64,000 nucleotides of DNA, from positions 62,001 to 126,000 of the forward strand of contig NZ_BANT01000004.1 in assembly GCF_000333015.1 (NCBI RefSeq), written 5' to 3'. The DNA comes from Gordonia hirsuta DSM 44140 = NBRC 16056 (GTDB lineage: Bacteria > Actinomycetota > Actinomycetes > Mycobacteriales > Mycobacteriaceae). The translations under genes and the position numbers were made by a program. The notes beneath the pieces are model-generated. The model was given only the letters and a program-made list of their open reading frames with translations, had not been told where the DNA came from and did not search any database. Below are positions 36,392-45,708 of this stretch, piece after piece; position 1 is the first letter of the stretch, and each line of letters starts with the position of its first letter.

Positions 36392-38191
36392 TCAGCGCGG
36401 CACCGTCGCCGCGGCCACCTCGGCGGGGTACCCCTCGTAGAACCGGACGTACCCGTCGGTGCGGCCCTGGAGCACCCACACCGGATCGTCGCCGACCTCG
36501 GCGAAGGACTCCTCGCGCAGTTCCACCTTCCGGTTCTTGAAGGTGGCGGTCGCCTCGATCTGGCCCACCTCGCGCAGGAACAGCGGTACCGCATATGCGG
36601 GCAGCTCCCGGTACAGGTGCGCTGCCAGCGCCTTGCCGTCGATCGCTCCGTCCACGGTCACCGCAGCCATCCCCGCGCGGCCGTCGCAGCCGGGGACCTC
36701 GACGCCGTAGACGACCGCCTCGGTGATGGCCGGGTAGCCGCCGAGGGCGCCCTCGACCTCGGTGGTGGCCACGTTCTCCCCCTTCCAGCGGAAGGTGTCG
36801 CCGAGCCGGTCGACGAAGGCGATGTGCAGGTATCCCTGCTGCCGGACCAGGTCGCCGGAGTTGAAGTAGGCGTCGCCGTCCTTGAAGGCGTCACGGATGA
36901 TCTTCTTCTCGGTTTCCGAGCCGTCGGTGTAACCGTCCACCGGCACGCGCTCGGTGATCTGGCTGATCAGCAGGCCCGGCCGGCCCTTGCGGACCTTGCG
37001 CAGGCGCCCGTCCGGGTATCGCTTCGGGCTGCCGTCGGCCTCGTATTCGACCACCTTGAACGGCAGCGGGCAGAAGCCGGCGGTGCGCTTGGCGTTGAAG
37101 GCGTTGACGAAGACCAGGTTCAGTTCGCTCGAGCCGTAGAACTCGACGACCCGGTCGACTCCGAACCGGTCGGCGAACTCGTCCCAGATCTCCGGACGCA
37201 GGCCGTTGCCGACCATGATGCGCACCGCGTGCTGACGGTCGGTCGGCTTCTCCGGCTGAGCGAGCAGATAGCGGCACAGCTCGCCGATGTAGCAGAAGGC
37301 GGTGGCCCGGTTGGCGATGATCTCGTCCCAGAACCGGGAGGCCGAGAACTTCCGGCCGATCGCAATGCAGGCGCCGCCGGCGAGCACCGAGCCCAGGGAC
37401 ACCGACAGGGCGTTGTTGTGGTACATCGGCAGCGCCACGTACATGGTGTCGCTGGGCCGCAGCCGCACCGCCAGGCCGCCGATGCCCGAGTAGTTGGCCA
37501 GCCAGCGGCTGTGGCTCATCACGCTGGCCTTGGGCAGGCCGGTGGTACCGGAGGTGAAGATGTAGAACGCCAGCGTCGACGCCGGCAGGGTCGCGGTGAC
37601 CGCCGGATCGGTATCGCGCTGATCGGCCGCCGCGGCATCGAGCTGGGCGAAGTCCAGCACGTGCTCGGGATGGCGCTCCGGGCTCATCGATTCCCAGGCC
37701 TGCACGCACTCGGGATCGCGGATGAGCACCTTGGCGTCCAGCAGCGACATGCTGTGGTCGATGGTCGTGCCGTGCTGGTTGTAGTTGAGCATGCCGGCCA
37801 CCGCCCCGAGCTTGAGTGCGGCCAGGACCACCAGCAGATCGGTGCTGCTGTTCTCGGCGAGGATGCCGACCACATCGCCGGTCACCACGCCCCGGTCTGC
37901 CAGCACTCCGGCGTAGCGGTTGACCCGGCGGTTTGCCTCCCCGTACGAGAGCGTCTCGCCCTCGAACCGCACGAACGGGCGATCGGGGTGTTTGGCGGCC
38001 AGATCGGCGAAGACGCTGCCGATGGTCTTGCGGTCGTCGTGGGAACGCAGCAGCATGCCCGGGGCGTGGCGCAGCATCGACAGCGCATCGGGGGCCATCT
38101 GGAGCACGCCCTTCACCAGATCGCCGATGCCGACGGTGTTCTGCGTGGCCGGCTGGGCTTGCGCGTCCGGGGTGGTCGCGGTCTGGGTCAT
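36392..38191 (-). CDS. fadD6: Fatty-acid/very-long-chain acyl-CoA synthetase FadD6
   Basis: A 599-residue ANL-superfamily enzyme activating fatty acids to acyl-CoA through an acyl-AMP. The AMP-binding signature FYIFTSGTTGLPKASVMSH is at about 215-233; VVEFYGSSE, GDTFRWKGENVATTEVE and ATFKNRKVELRE (with the C-terminal catalytic Lys) follow. The N-terminus resembles the FATP-like group (very-long-chain acyl-CoA synthetase and transport), as in M. tuberculosis FadD6. ATG start at 38191. First gene of the fadD6-folP2-gpgS unit. Confidence 0.95.
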   Translation of the reverse strand: MTQTATTPDAQAQPATQNTVGIGDLVKGVLQMAPDALSMLRHAPGMLLRSHDDRKTIGSVFADLAAKHPDRPFVRFEGETLSYGEANRRVNRYAGVLADRGVVTGDVVGILAENSSTDLLVVLAALKLGAVAGMLNYNQHGTTIDHSMSLLDAKVLIRDPECVQAWESMSPERHPEHVLDFAQLDAAAADQRDTDPAVTATLPASTLAFYIFTSGTTGLPKASVMSHSRWLANYSGIGGLAVRLRPSDTMYVALPMYHNNALSVSLGSVLAGGACIAIGRKFSASRFWDEIIANRATAFCYIGELCRYLLAQPEKPTDRQHAVRIMVGNGLRPEIWDEFADRFGVDRVVEFYGSSELNLVFVNAFNAKRTAGFCPLPFKVVEYEADGSPKRYPDGRLRKVRKGRPGLLISQITERVPVDGYTDGSETEKKIIRDAFKDGDAYFNSGDLVRQQGYLHIAFVDRLGDTFRWKGENVATTEVEGALGGYPAITEAVVYGVEVPGCDGRAGMAAVTVDGAIDGKALAAHLYRELPAYAVPLFLREVGQIEATATFKNRKVELREESFAEVGDDPVWVLQGRTDGYVRFYEGYPAEVAAATVPR

Positions 38192-38229
38192 GATGTGTTC
38201 GTCCTTACTCGATCCAGCGAACGGTGCCG

Positions 38230-38808
38230 CTACCTTACCGCCGAGTCAGCTACCGCGAGCGCGGTACCCACGTCGGTGACCACTTGCAGCCGCTGCAGTG
38301 AATGCGGGGTCACGAAGCCGCGGCCGGCCAGATCGTCCAGCCAGCGAAGAATCGGCGTGTAGAAGTCGTCGTGGTTGAGCAGTGCCATCGGTTTGCCGTG
38401 CACGCCCAGAAACCCTCCGGTCCAGGTCTCGAACAGTTCCTCCAGCGTGCCGATACCGCCGGGCAAGGTGATGAACCCATCGGAGAGCTCGTCCATCAGC
38501 CGTTTACGTTCACGCATGGTGTCGGTGACGATCAGCTCATCGGAGTCGGTGTCGGCGACCTCGGCCTTCATCAGATGCTCGGGGATGATGCCGATGGTGT
38601 AGCCGCCGGCCTCGCGCGCACCCCGCACCAGTGCCCCCATCATGCCCACGCGACCGCCGCCGGAGACCAGGGTGTGTCCGGCCTCGGCGATGGCCGCGCC
38701 GGTCTGGGCCGCCAGGTCCAGGTAGGAGCGGTCGACCGGACCGGACGCGCAGTAGACGCAGATCGCGCTCACTGCCGGGGACCCGGGATCGCAGGGCTCA
38801 TCGGACAC
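38230..38808 (-). CDS. LOG-family protein (cytokinin riboside phosphate phosphoribohydrolase type)
   Basis: A 192-residue Rossmann-like protein of the TIGR00730/LOG family, matching Rv1205. The motif PGGIGTLEEL and SGGGRVGMMGAL are the nucleotide- and substrate-binding signatures; members release ribose-5-phosphate from nucleotide-like cytokinin precursors. The M. tuberculosis orthologue makes cytokinins. GTG start at 38808 overlaps the upstream LOG gene by 11 bases. Confidence 0.92.
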   Translation of the reverse strand: MSDEPCDPGSPAVSAICVYCASGPVDRSYLDLAAQTGAAIAEAGHTLVSGGGRVGMMGALVRGAREAGGYTIGIIPEHLMKAEVADTDSDELIVTDTMRERKRLMDELSDGFITLPGGIGTLEELFETWTGGFLGVHGKPMALLNHDDFYTPILRWLDDLAGRGFVTPHSLQRLQVVTDVGTALAVADSAVR

Positions 38809-39601
38809 CGACCGAACGAACGACGTCGACGGCCTCCTCGACCGTGTCCACCAGCGAGATCAAACCCATGTCCTCGGGGCTGATCATGGAGCCGGCCAGT
38901 AGGGACTCGCGCATCCAGTCCAGCAGCGGACCCCAGAACTCGCGGCCGACCAGCACGATCGGGAAGCGGGTCACTTTACCGGTCTGCACCAGCGTGACCG
39001 CCTCGAACAGCTCGTCGAGGGTGCCCACACCGCCCGGCAGACAGATGAAGGCCTGCGCGTACTTGACGAACATCGTCTTGCGGACGAAGAAGTACCGGAA
39101 ATTCATTCCGACGGTGAGGTAAGGATTCATGTGCTGCTCGAACGGCAGCTCGATGTTCAGCCCGATCGATTCGCCGCCCGCCTCGAAGGCGCCCCGGTTG
39201 GTGGCCTCCATCGCGCCCGGACCTCCGCCGGTGATCACCGAATAGCCGGCCTCCACCAGGGCCCGGCCCAGGTCCACGCCCATCTGATACTCGGGCGATC
39301 CTTCCTTTACCCGCGCGGATCCGAAGACGGTGACCGCCTCGGAGACCTGGCTCAGAGCATCGAACCCGGCGACGAACTCGGACTGGATCCGCAGGACCCG
39401 CCAGGAGTCCTTGACGGTGGCCTCCAGCGCCAGCTCACGATCGGCGGGATCGACCCAGGCCAGCAGCTTCTCATCGTGGGTGATGTACTCCTGGCCCTCG
39501 GGTACCAGGAGTTTGGCGGCGCCGGCATAGCGGACCTCGGTGTCGTCGACGGGACGATCGTCGTCGAGGGGCTCGGGTGTCAGTGCGGTCATGGGCCTCA
39601 C
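38798..39601 (-). CDS. Second LOG-family protein (longer form)
   Basis: A 267-residue paralogue of the LOG family with a 75-residue N-terminal extension (includes [14 protein letters not shown]). Motifs: [29 protein letters not shown] and [13 protein letters not shown]. Start is GTG 39601, overlapping the dapE stop by four bases (GTGA), or ATG 39592 shortly after. The two LOG genes are adjacent and overlapping, so they may act in one pathway or form a mixed complex. Confidence 0.9.
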   Translation of the reverse strand: MRPMTALTPEPLDDDRPVDDTEVRYAGAAKLLVPEGQEYITHDEKLLAWVDPADRELALEATVKDSWRVLRIQSEFVAGFDALSQVSEAVTVFGSARVKEGSPEYQMGVDLGRALVEAGYSVITGGGPGAMEATNRGAFEAGGESIGLNIELPFEQHMNPYLTVGMNFRYFFVRKTMFVKYAQAFICLPGGVGTLDELFEAVTLVQTGKVTRFPIVLVGREFWGPLLDWMRESLLAGSMISPEDMGLISLVDTVEEAVDVVRSVGVR

Positions 39602-40731
39602 GCTAGCAACTCGCCGCCGGCGCCCGCCGGGGCGGACAGATAGCCGCGCAGCAGCTCTGTGACCTCACGGATCTGATCGACCGGCACGCGCTCGTCGGCA
39701 CGGTGGGCCAGACTCGGATCGCCTGGCCCCAGGTTCACCGCAGGCACCCCCAACGCCGAGAACCGCGCCACATCGGTCCAGCCGTACTTGGCGCGGAAGC
39801 GTCCGCCGGCGGCGGCGACCAGTGCCGCAGCGGCCGGATGGCGCAGGCCCGGCAGGGCCCCCGGCGCCGAATCGGTGAGCTGTGCGCTCAGGACGCCGTC
39901 AGCCAGGTCGGCGGCGAACACCTCGCGCACATGCGCGAAGGCCTGCGCCTGGCTGCGATCGGGAGCGAAACGAAAGTTCACGTCCAGGTGCGCCTGATCG
40001 GGAACGACGTTGCCGGCCACTCCCCCGCCGATGCCCACTGCCGTGAGGCCCTCGCGGTACCGGCAGCCGTCGATGTCGACGCTGCGCGGCACGTATTCGC
40101 GCAGGGTGGTCAGCGCGTCGGCGAGTTTGTGAACGGCGTTCTCACCCATCCAGGCGCGCGCCGAATGCGCACGTGTCCCCTCGGCGGTCAGCCGGACGCG
40201 CAGGGTGCCCTGACAGCCGGCTTCGATCAGGCCGCCGGTGGGCTCGCCGAGAACCGCGACATCCCCGGCCAGCCAGTCCGGCTTCTCCCGCTCGATGAAG
40301 CCCAGGCCGTTGTGCTCGGCGGCGATCTCCTCGCAGTCGTAGCAGATCAGCGTCAGATCGTGCACCGGGTCGTCCAGCGTCGCCGCCAGATGCAGAAAGA
40401 CCGCCAGCCCCGATTTCATGTCCACGGTGCCGCAACCGAGCAGCACGTCGCCTTCGTCGGGGGTGCGGGTCCGCCTCGACGGCACGTTGCCGGCGATCGG
40501 CACGGTGTCCAGGTGGCCGGCCAGGACGACCCGGGTGGGCAGGTTCCGGTGGGTGCGTGCCAGCACCCGGTTCCCGAACCGGCTGATCTCGAAGCCGCGG
40601 GTCTGGGCCCGCAGCGCCGCTTCGACCGCGTCGGCGATCAGCGACTCGTCGCCGCTGACGCTGCGGATGTCCACCAGTGCGGCGGTCAACTCGACCGGGT
40701 CGGCGCGCAGGTTCAGGTCCGGGACGCTCAC
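39598..40731 (-). CDS. dapE: Succinyl-diaminopimelate desuccinylase
   Basis: A 377-residue M20 metallopeptidase of lysine/diaminopimelate synthesis. Zinc-site motifs: [39 protein letters not shown] and VLGEPTGG. The GTG (VSVPDLNL...) at 40731 is favoured; GTG 40740 adds three residues. It is divergent from dapD, the preceding enzyme of the pathway, with 45 bases between, so one short promoter region drives both. Confidence 0.95.
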   Translation of the reverse strand: MSVPDLNLRADPVELTAALVDIRSVSGDESLIADAVEAALRAQTRGFEISRFGNRVLARTHRNLPTRVVLAGHLDTVPIAGNVPSRRTRTPDEGDVLLGCGTVDMKSGLAVFLHLAATLDDPVHDLTLICYDCEEIAAEHNGLGFIEREKPDWLAGDVAVLGEPTGGLIEAGCQGTLRVRLTAEGTRAHSARAWMGENAVHKLADALTTLREYVPRSVDIDGCRYREGLTAVGIGGGVAGNVVPDQAHLDVNFRFAPDRSQAQAFAHVREVFAADLADGVLSAQLTDSAPGALPGLRHPAAAALVAAAGGRFRAKYGWTDVARFSALGVPAVNLGPGDPSLAHRADERVPVDQIREVTELLRGYLSAPAGAGGELLA

Positions 40732-40776
40732 GAGAACCACTGTAGCCGCGGCGAACTGCGGCGATAAACTCTTCCG

Positions 40777-41730
40777 GTGACCCCTACAGGTGCTGTTGCC
40801 ATCGGAATCGCCACCCTCACGCACGACGACGTCGTCCTGGACACCTGGTTCCCCGATCCGGGGCTGACGACCGGCGGCCACCGGCCCGCCGGGACCACCG
40901 TCCTGAGCGATGTCGACACGCCGCGCGAGCTGCTCGATGCGGTCGGAGTCGACGGTGCGCGCGGTGTCCGCACGGTCGCGGTGCGCACCGTCGTCGCCGA
41001 CCTGAACGACGACCCGGTCGACACCTACGACGTCTACCTGCGCCTGCACCTGCTCTCCCATCGCCTGGTCGCCCCGCACGGGCAGAACCTGACCGGCATC
41101 TTCGGGCTGCTGGCGACCGTGGTGTGGACCAACTTCGGGCCCTGCGCCGTCGACGGCTTCGAGGCCACCCGGGCACGGCTGCGCCGCCGCGGACAGGTCA
41201 CCGTGTTCTCGGTCGACAAGTTCCCGCGGATGGTCGACTACGTGGTTCCCGGCGGAGTCCGCATCGGCGATGCCGACCGGGTCCGGCTCGGTGCCCACCT
41301 GGCGCCGGGCACCACCGTCATGCACGAGGGCTTCGTCAACTTCAATGCCGGTACTCTGGGCACCTCGATGATCGAGGGCCGTATCTCCTCGGGTGTGGTG
41401 GTCGGCGACGGCGCGGACATCGGCGGCGGCGCGTCGACGATGGGCACCCTGTCCGGCGGCGGGACCGAGGTGATCTCCATCGGCCGGCGCTGTCTGCTCG
41501 GCGCGAATGCCGGCTGCGGCATCCCGCTGGGCGACGATTGCGTGATCGAGGCCGGCCTCTACATCACCGCCGGAACCAAGGTGACCGATGCGCACGGCGC
41601 CGTCGTCAAGGCACGGGAACTGGCCGGGCGCAGCAATCTGCTGTTCCGTCGCAATTCGCGCACCGGCACCATCGAGGTGCGCACCGCCCGCGGCATCGAG
41701 CTCAACCAGGCCCTGCACACGAACACCTGA
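40777..41730 (+). CDS. dapD: Tetrahydrodipicolinate N-succinyltransferase
   Basis: A 317-residue enzyme of the actinobacterial DapD type. The C-terminal part is a left-handed beta-helix built from hexapeptide repeats ([32 protein letters not shown]); [12 protein letters not shown] and [13 protein letters not shown] are conserved near the active site. GTG start at 40777. It is divergent from dapE and convergent with dapC; an unusual repeat cluster separates it from dapC. Confidence 0.96.
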   Translation: MTPTGAVAIGIATLTHDDVVLDTWFPDPGLTTGGHRPAGTTVLSDVDTPRELLDAVGVDGARGVRTVAVRTVVADLNDDPVDTYDVYLRLHLLSHRLVAPHGQNLTGIFGLLATVVWTNFGPCAVDGFEATRARLRRRGQVTVFSVDKFPRMVDYVVPGGVRIGDADRVRLGAHLAPGTTVMHEGFVNFNAGTLGTSMIEGRISSGVVVGDGADIGGGASTMGTLSGGGTEVISIGRRCLLGANAGCGIPLGDDCVIEAGLYITAGTKVTDAHGAVVKARELAGRSNLLFRRNSRTGTIEVRTARGIELNQALHTNT

Positions 41731-41789
41731 GCAGCCGTCTCGCCAGGCTCGCCTCGCCGGGGACCCGTGGATCTGCGCGCCGACGGTCG

Positions 41790-41993
41790 TTCGCGGCGCT
41801 GGATTCACGTCCGCGGCCCTCGCCCGGCGTTCGCGGCGCTGGATTCACGTTCGCGGCCCTCGTCCGACATTCGCGGCGCTCGGCTACAGGCGCAGCTCTC
41901 GCGAAGGCCGCGTTCGGACCGGGCGCCGCGAACACACGACGAGCGCCGCGTCCGCGTCGACGAGCGCCGCGAACACACGCTCAGCGCCGCGAA
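41790..41993. repeat. Opposed repeat cluster between dapD and dapC
   Basis: On the + strand TTCGCGGCGCT occurs at 41790, 41830 and 41870, exactly 40 bp apart; the two full 40-bp units (41791-41830 and 41831-41870) match at 36 of 40 positions and contain GGATTCACGT. Facing them are four copies of the reverse complement core, GCGCCGCG (near 41923, 41943, 41965 and 41985), about 20 bp apart, three followed by AACA. So tandem copies on one side can pair with tandem copies on the other. The region between the dap genes is otherwise without a credible gene. Confidence 0.75.
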
Positions 41994-42005
41994 CAGCCGG
42001 CCTGC

Positions 42006-43115
42006 TCAGGTCAGCCGGGCCGCAGCCGCCTCGACGCGTTCGTCGGTCGCCGTGAACGCCATCCGGATGTGCTCGGTGCCGCGCGGGCCGTAGAAGTCGC
42101 CGGGGGCCACCAGGATGCCACGGTCGGCCAGCCAGTCCAGGGTGGCCCGGGAGTCCTCGCCGCGGGTGGCCCACAGGTACAGCCCGGCCTCGGAGTGGTC
42201 GATCGTGAAGCCGGCCGATTCCAGTGCCGCCCGCAGGACCTCGCGGCGGCGCCCGTAGCGCTCACGCTGCGCATCGACGTGGACGTCGTCGTTCAATGCC
42301 GCGATCATCGCGCCCTGCACGGGGAACGGCACCATCAGCCCGGCGTGTTTGCGCACGGTCAGCAGCTCGGTGATCAGCGCCCGGTCACCGGCCAGGAAAC
42401 CGGCCCGGTACGACGCCAGGTTCGACACCTTCGACAGCGAGTGCACCGCGATCAGTCCGGTGTGGTCGCCGTCGCAGACCGCCGGATCAAGCACCGAAAC
42501 GGCCGGCTGATCCCAGGCCAGCCCCAGATAACACTCGTCGGAGATCACCACGACGCCGCGCTCGCGCGCCCAGGCGACCACCTTGCGCAGGTGGTCGACC
42601 GGCAGCACTTTGCCCGTCGGGTTCGACGGCGAGTTCAGGTACAGCACCACCGGTGTCTCGGGTCCGACCGCGATCGTCGAGTCCGCCCGCAGCACCCGCG
42701 CACCGGCCAGCAGCGCACCGACCTCGTAGGTCGGATAGGCGATCTCGGGGATCACCACCAGACCCCCGGCGGGCACCCCGAGCTGACCGGGCAGTCCGGC
42801 GATCGCCTCTTTGGTGCCGATGACCGGCAGGATCGACGACTCGTCGAGGCCGCCGACCCCGAACCGGCGAGACAGTGCCCCGGCAGCGGCTTCGCGCAGT
42901 GCCGGGGTGCCGGCGGTCGCCGGATATCCGGGGAACTCCGCCGCCTCGGCCAGCGCCGCCTGGATCACCGGATCCACCGGGTCCACCGGCGTGCCGACCG
43001 ACAGGTCCACGATCCCGCCCGGATGGGCGCGCGCGGTCGCCGTCGCCTCGGCGAGGGTGTCCCAGGGGAATTCCGGAAGGGTGACGCTGACCGGGTTCAA
43101 CCGAGCGGCGGGCAC
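42006..43115 (-). CDS. dapC: N-succinyldiaminopimelate aminotransferase
   Basis: A 369-residue class I PLP-dependent aminotransferase. Motifs: LPVIGTKEAIAGLP, LYLNSPSNPTGKVLP, VISDECYLGL and SLSKVSNLASYRAGF with the Schiff-base Lys. Position next to a ferredoxin gene and in a region with dapD and dapE, and relation to mycobacterial Rv1178-type proteins, support the DapC role. Its GTG start directly follows the ferredoxin stop (TAAGTG), so both are one operon. Confidence 0.9.
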   Translation of the reverse strand: MPAARLNPVSVTLPEFPWDTLAEATATARAHPGGIVDLSVGTPVDPVDPVIQAALAEAAEFPGYPATAGTPALREAAAGALSRRFGVGGLDESSILPVIGTKEAIAGLPGQLGVPAGGLVVIPEIAYPTYEVGALLAGARVLRADSTIAVGPETPVVLYLNSPSNPTGKVLPVDHLRKVVAWARERGVVVISDECYLGLAWDQPAVSVLDPAVCDGDHTGLIAVHSLSKVSNLASYRAGFLAGDRALITELLTVRKHAGLMVPFPVQGAMIAALNDDVHVDAQRERYGRRREVLRAALESAGFTIDHSEAGLYLWATRGEDSRATLDWLADRGILVAPGDFYGPRGTEHIRMAFTATDERVEAAAARLT

Positions 43116-43442
43116 TTAGCCCTCTTCGCCCATCGGCGGCAGGTTCTTCACGAACGGCGGGTCGTAGTCGGTCTTGCCGACCTTGGCGGCACCGCCCGGC
43201 GAACCCAGATCGTCGAAGAAGTCGACGTTGGCGCTGACATACGGCTCCCACTCATCGGGGACGTCGTCCTCGTAGAAGATCGCTTCGACGGGGCACACCG
43301 GCTCGCAGGCACCGCAGTCGACGCACTCGTCGGGCTGGATGTACAGCATGCGCCCGCCCTCATAGATGCAGTCGACCGGGCACTCCTCCACGCACGCCCG
43401 ATCCAGGACATCCACGCAGGGCTCAGCGATGATGTAGGTCAC
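43116..43442 (-). CDS. fdxA: Seven-iron ferredoxin (FdxA/FdxC type)
   Basis: A 108-residue 3Fe-4S/4Fe-4S ferredoxin. Cluster motifs: CVDVLDRACVEECPVDC and CVDCGACEPVCPVEA, divided by the IYEGGRML loop typical of actinobacterial seven-iron ferredoxins. These carry electrons for cytochrome P450s and other oxidoreductases. GTG at 43442 preceded by AAGGAG. Operon with dapC, as recalled for Rv1177-Rv1178. Confidence 0.95.
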   Translation of the reverse strand: MTYIIAEPCVDVLDRACVEECPVDCIYEGGRMLYIQPDECVDCGACEPVCPVEAIFYEDDVPDEWEPYVSANVDFFDDLGSPGGAAKVGKTDYDPPFVKNLPPMGEEG

Positions 43443-43663
43443 TCTCGGTTCTCCTTCACGTGCCAGGTCCACCGCCACCGGGGCTGATCGCGACGCGGAC
43501 ACCTTGACAGACGGCTACAGCCTATCTGCCCGGCCCCCATGCCGGGGAACTCGACGGGCGGCCCCGGAGTCACTCGTCCTCGCTCACCGGGCTGTATTTA
43601 TATTCAGCCTGAAGAAAACATCGGAACGACGACGATCTGCGTCACATTCACTTGGAGGAATAT

Positions 43664-43679
43664 ATACCCCGAGGGGTAT
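43664..43679 (+). promoter_or_regulatory. CsoR/CstR-type operator
   Basis: ATACCCCGAGGGGTAT is a perfect palindrome with ATACCCC/GGGGTAT arms and a GA centre. This closely resembles operators of CstR (persulfide-sensing, CsoR family) in front of rhodanese and sulfide-oxidising genes. It lies 24 bases before the ATG of the CoA-disulfide/persulfide reductase, next to TATATA (43661-43666), a candidate -10 element, so binding would block transcription. No csoR/cstR gene is in the window. Confidence 0.75.
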
Positions 43680-43703
43680 GGTTCATTCCATGAGGAGGCA
43701 GGC

Positions 43704-45371
43704 ATGAGAATTGTGGTCGTCGGCGGGGTCGCCGGTGGAATGAGCGCAGCCGCCCGGGCCCGTCGCCTGGACGAGAACGCGGAGATCATCGTGTTCGAGC
43801 GCGGGGAACACCCCTCGTTCGCCAACTGCGGTCTGCCCTACTACGTCAGCGGTGAGATCGAGCAGGAGCAGGATCTGCTGGTGCAGACCCCCGAATCGCT
43901 GCGCGAGACCCTCGCCATCGACGTGCGCGTCCGGCACGACGTCATCGGCGTCGATCCGGCCGCCAAGACCGTGCTGGTCCGCAACGCCGACGGTGTCTCC
44001 ACGGTCGCCTACGACGAGTTGATCCTGTCCCCCGGTGCGGTCGCCAACCGGCCCCCGATTCCGGGGCTGGACTCCCCGCGGGTGCAGACGCTGCGCACCG
44101 TCGGCGATGCGGTCCGCCTGAAGGACACCGTCACCGACGGCGCCACGCGAGCGGTGGTCCTCGGTGCCGGTTTCATCGGACTGGAAGCGGCCGAGGGGCT
44201 GCGCCTGCAGGGCCTGACCGTCGACATCGTCGAACTGGCCGCGCACGTACTGCCCGCACTGGAGACCGAGATCGCCTCCCTGGTCACCGCCGAACTGCGC
44301 GACAACCTGGGCATCACCGTCCACGACTGCGTGAGCGCCACAGCCATCGAAACCGGTCCGGTCCGGGACGTGGTGGTCCTGTCCGACGGGACCCGCCTGC
44401 CCGCCGATGTGGTGGTGCTCTCGGTCGGGGTCACCCCCGACACCGCGGTCTTCGCCGAGGCCGGTGTCGAGACCGAGCGCGGCGCGATCGTGGTCGACGG
44501 GCGCGGTCACACCAACCTCGACGGCATCTGGGCGGTCGGCGATGCCACCGTGAGCACCGATGCGGTGACCGGTCTGCGCCGGCCCGTGCCCCTGGCCGGC
44601 CCGGCCAACCGAGCCGGACGCCAGGTGGCCGATCACATCCTGACTCCCGAACGGGCCCGACCCATCCCGGCCACCGTCGGCACGGCGATCGTGCGGGCCG
44701 GCGGGCTGACGGCCGCGATGACCGGCGCCAACCGCGCCGCCCTGGCCGGCTCGGACAACGACTACTTCACCGTGCACCTGCATCCGGCCAACCACGCCGG
44801 GTACTTCCCCGGCGCCGAGCAGATCCACATGCTGATGCACGTGCGCACGTCCGACGGCCTCATTCTCGGTGCCCAGGCCGTGGGCCTGGACGGCGTGGAC
44901 AAGCGGATCGACGTGCTCGCCACCGCCATCCGCAACCGGATGACCGCACCCGAGCTGATCGACCTGGACCTGGCCTACGCGCCGCCGTACGGGTCGGCCA
45001 AGGATCCGGTGAATCTGGCCGGGATGATCGCCGAGAACGTGCTCGACGGTGAACTGAAGCTCTGGTACGCCGAGCAGCTCGACGCCGACGACGCCGACGA
45101 CTACCTGATCCTGGATGTGCGCAACCAGGACGAGTACGACCAGGATCATCTCCCCGGCGCCATGCTGGTGCCGGGCACCCAGGTCCGCGAACGTCTGGAG
45201 GAGATCCGCGAGGCCGCGGCGGGACGCCCCATCCGGGTGCACTGCGCCAGCGGCAAGCGCAGCTACCTGGCCTGCCGCACCCTGACCGCGGCCGGCCTGG
45301 AAGCCGCCAACCTGTCCGGCGGACTGGAGACGCTGCGCGCCCTGATTCCCGGCGAACCGGCGCTCGTCTGA
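43704..45371 (+). CDS. CoA-disulfide/persulfide reductase with C-terminal rhodanese domain
   Basis: A 555-residue flavoprotein. FAD site VVVGGVAGGMSAAARARR at 4-21; redox Cys42 in FANCGLPYY; NAD(P)H site VVLGAGFIGLEAAEGL; second FAD motif LDGIWAVGDA. From about 470 on there is a rhodanese domain with the active-site loop HCASGKRS (Cys514). Such fusions (CoADR-RHD, Npsr) reduce CoA disulfide or CoA persulfide and handle sulfane sulfur. The CstR-type operator upstream supports a role in persulfide stress. ATG preceded by AGGAGG. Followed by a small Cys-rich protein gene. Confidence 0.92.
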   Translation: MRIVVVGGVAGGMSAAARARRLDENAEIIVFERGEHPSFANCGLPYYVSGEIEQEQDLLVQTPESLRETLAIDVRVRHDVIGVDPAAKTVLVRNADGVSTVAYDELILSPGAVANRPPIPGLDSPRVQTLRTVGDAVRLKDTVTDGATRAVVLGAGFIGLEAAEGLRLQGLTVDIVELAAHVLPALETEIASLVTAELRDNLGITVHDCVSATAIETGPVRDVVVLSDGTRLPADVVVLSVGVTPDTAVFAEAGVETERGAIVVDGRGHTNLDGIWAVGDATVSTDAVTGLRRPVPLAGPANRAGRQVADHILTPERARPIPATVGTAIVRAGGLTAAMTGANRAALAGSDNDYFTVHLHPANHAGYFPGAEQIHMLMHVRTSDGLILGAQAVGLDGVDKRIDVLATAIRNRMTAPELIDLDLAYAPPYGSAKDPVNLAGMIAENVLDGELKLWYAEQLDADDADDYLILDVRNQDEYDQDHLPGAMLVPGTQVRERLEEIREAAAGRPIRVHCASGKRSYLACRTLTAAGLEAANLSGGLETLRALIPGEPALV

Positions 45372-45449
45372 GTCCGGTCCGGCTGTCGGCGGGCCACCGT
45401 CGACGACGATGAACCATCCCAACAACCCATCCTCACAAGGAGTACCACC

Positions 45450-45608
45450 ATGTGTTCTCAGGCCACCTGCAAGACCTGCGGAAAGATCACCTGGCGCGGC
45501 TGCGGCGCCCACGTCGATCAGGTGATGCGCGGCGTTCCCACCGCCCGTCGCTGCCAGGGGCATCCCAAGGAGCCCAGCCGTCTGGCCAAGATGTTCGGTC
45601 TGGGCTGA
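45450..45608 (+). CDS. Small Cys-rich zinc-ribbon-like protein
   Basis: A 52-residue protein starting at ATG 45450 after AAGGAG. It has CKTCGK (CxxC), then WRGCGAHVDQVMRGVP and RRCQGHP, so five cysteines besides Cys2 or His partners could form a zinc site. Similar short proteins are known in actinobacteria without assigned function. It lies 78 bases after the persulfide reductase and just before a long terminator, so it is likely the last gene of that unit; a link to sulfur stress is a guess. Confidence 0.8.
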   Translation: MCSQATCKTCGKITWRGCGAHVDQVMRGVPTARRCQGHPKEPSRLAKMFGLG

Positions 45609-45651
45609 GCCCGGCCACAGCTTCCCCACCGCTCGGTCCGCCGAGCACTAG

Positions 45652-45688
45652 AGACGGCGCCGGTCCCGCCACGGGACCGGCGCCGTCT
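45652..45688. terminator. Strong bidirectional terminator before fbiC
   Basis: AGACGGCGCCGGTCCCG (45652-45668) and CGGGACCGGCGCCGTCT (45672-45688) form a 17-bp perfect stem with a 3-base loop, between the small Cys-rich gene and the convergent fbiC. Confidence 0.9.
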
Positions 45689-45708
45689 GCCGTCGAAGCG
45701 AGGTCTGA

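Noticed and set aside
41790-41993. CRISPR array
   Set aside because: Repeats are 11-21 bp with regular 40- or 20-bp period and similar, not unique, spacers; no cas genes.
41588-42055. Plus-strand open frame across the dapD/dapC repeat cluster
   Set aside because: The frame overlaps dapD and only translates the repeats; no ribosome binding site and no family pattern.
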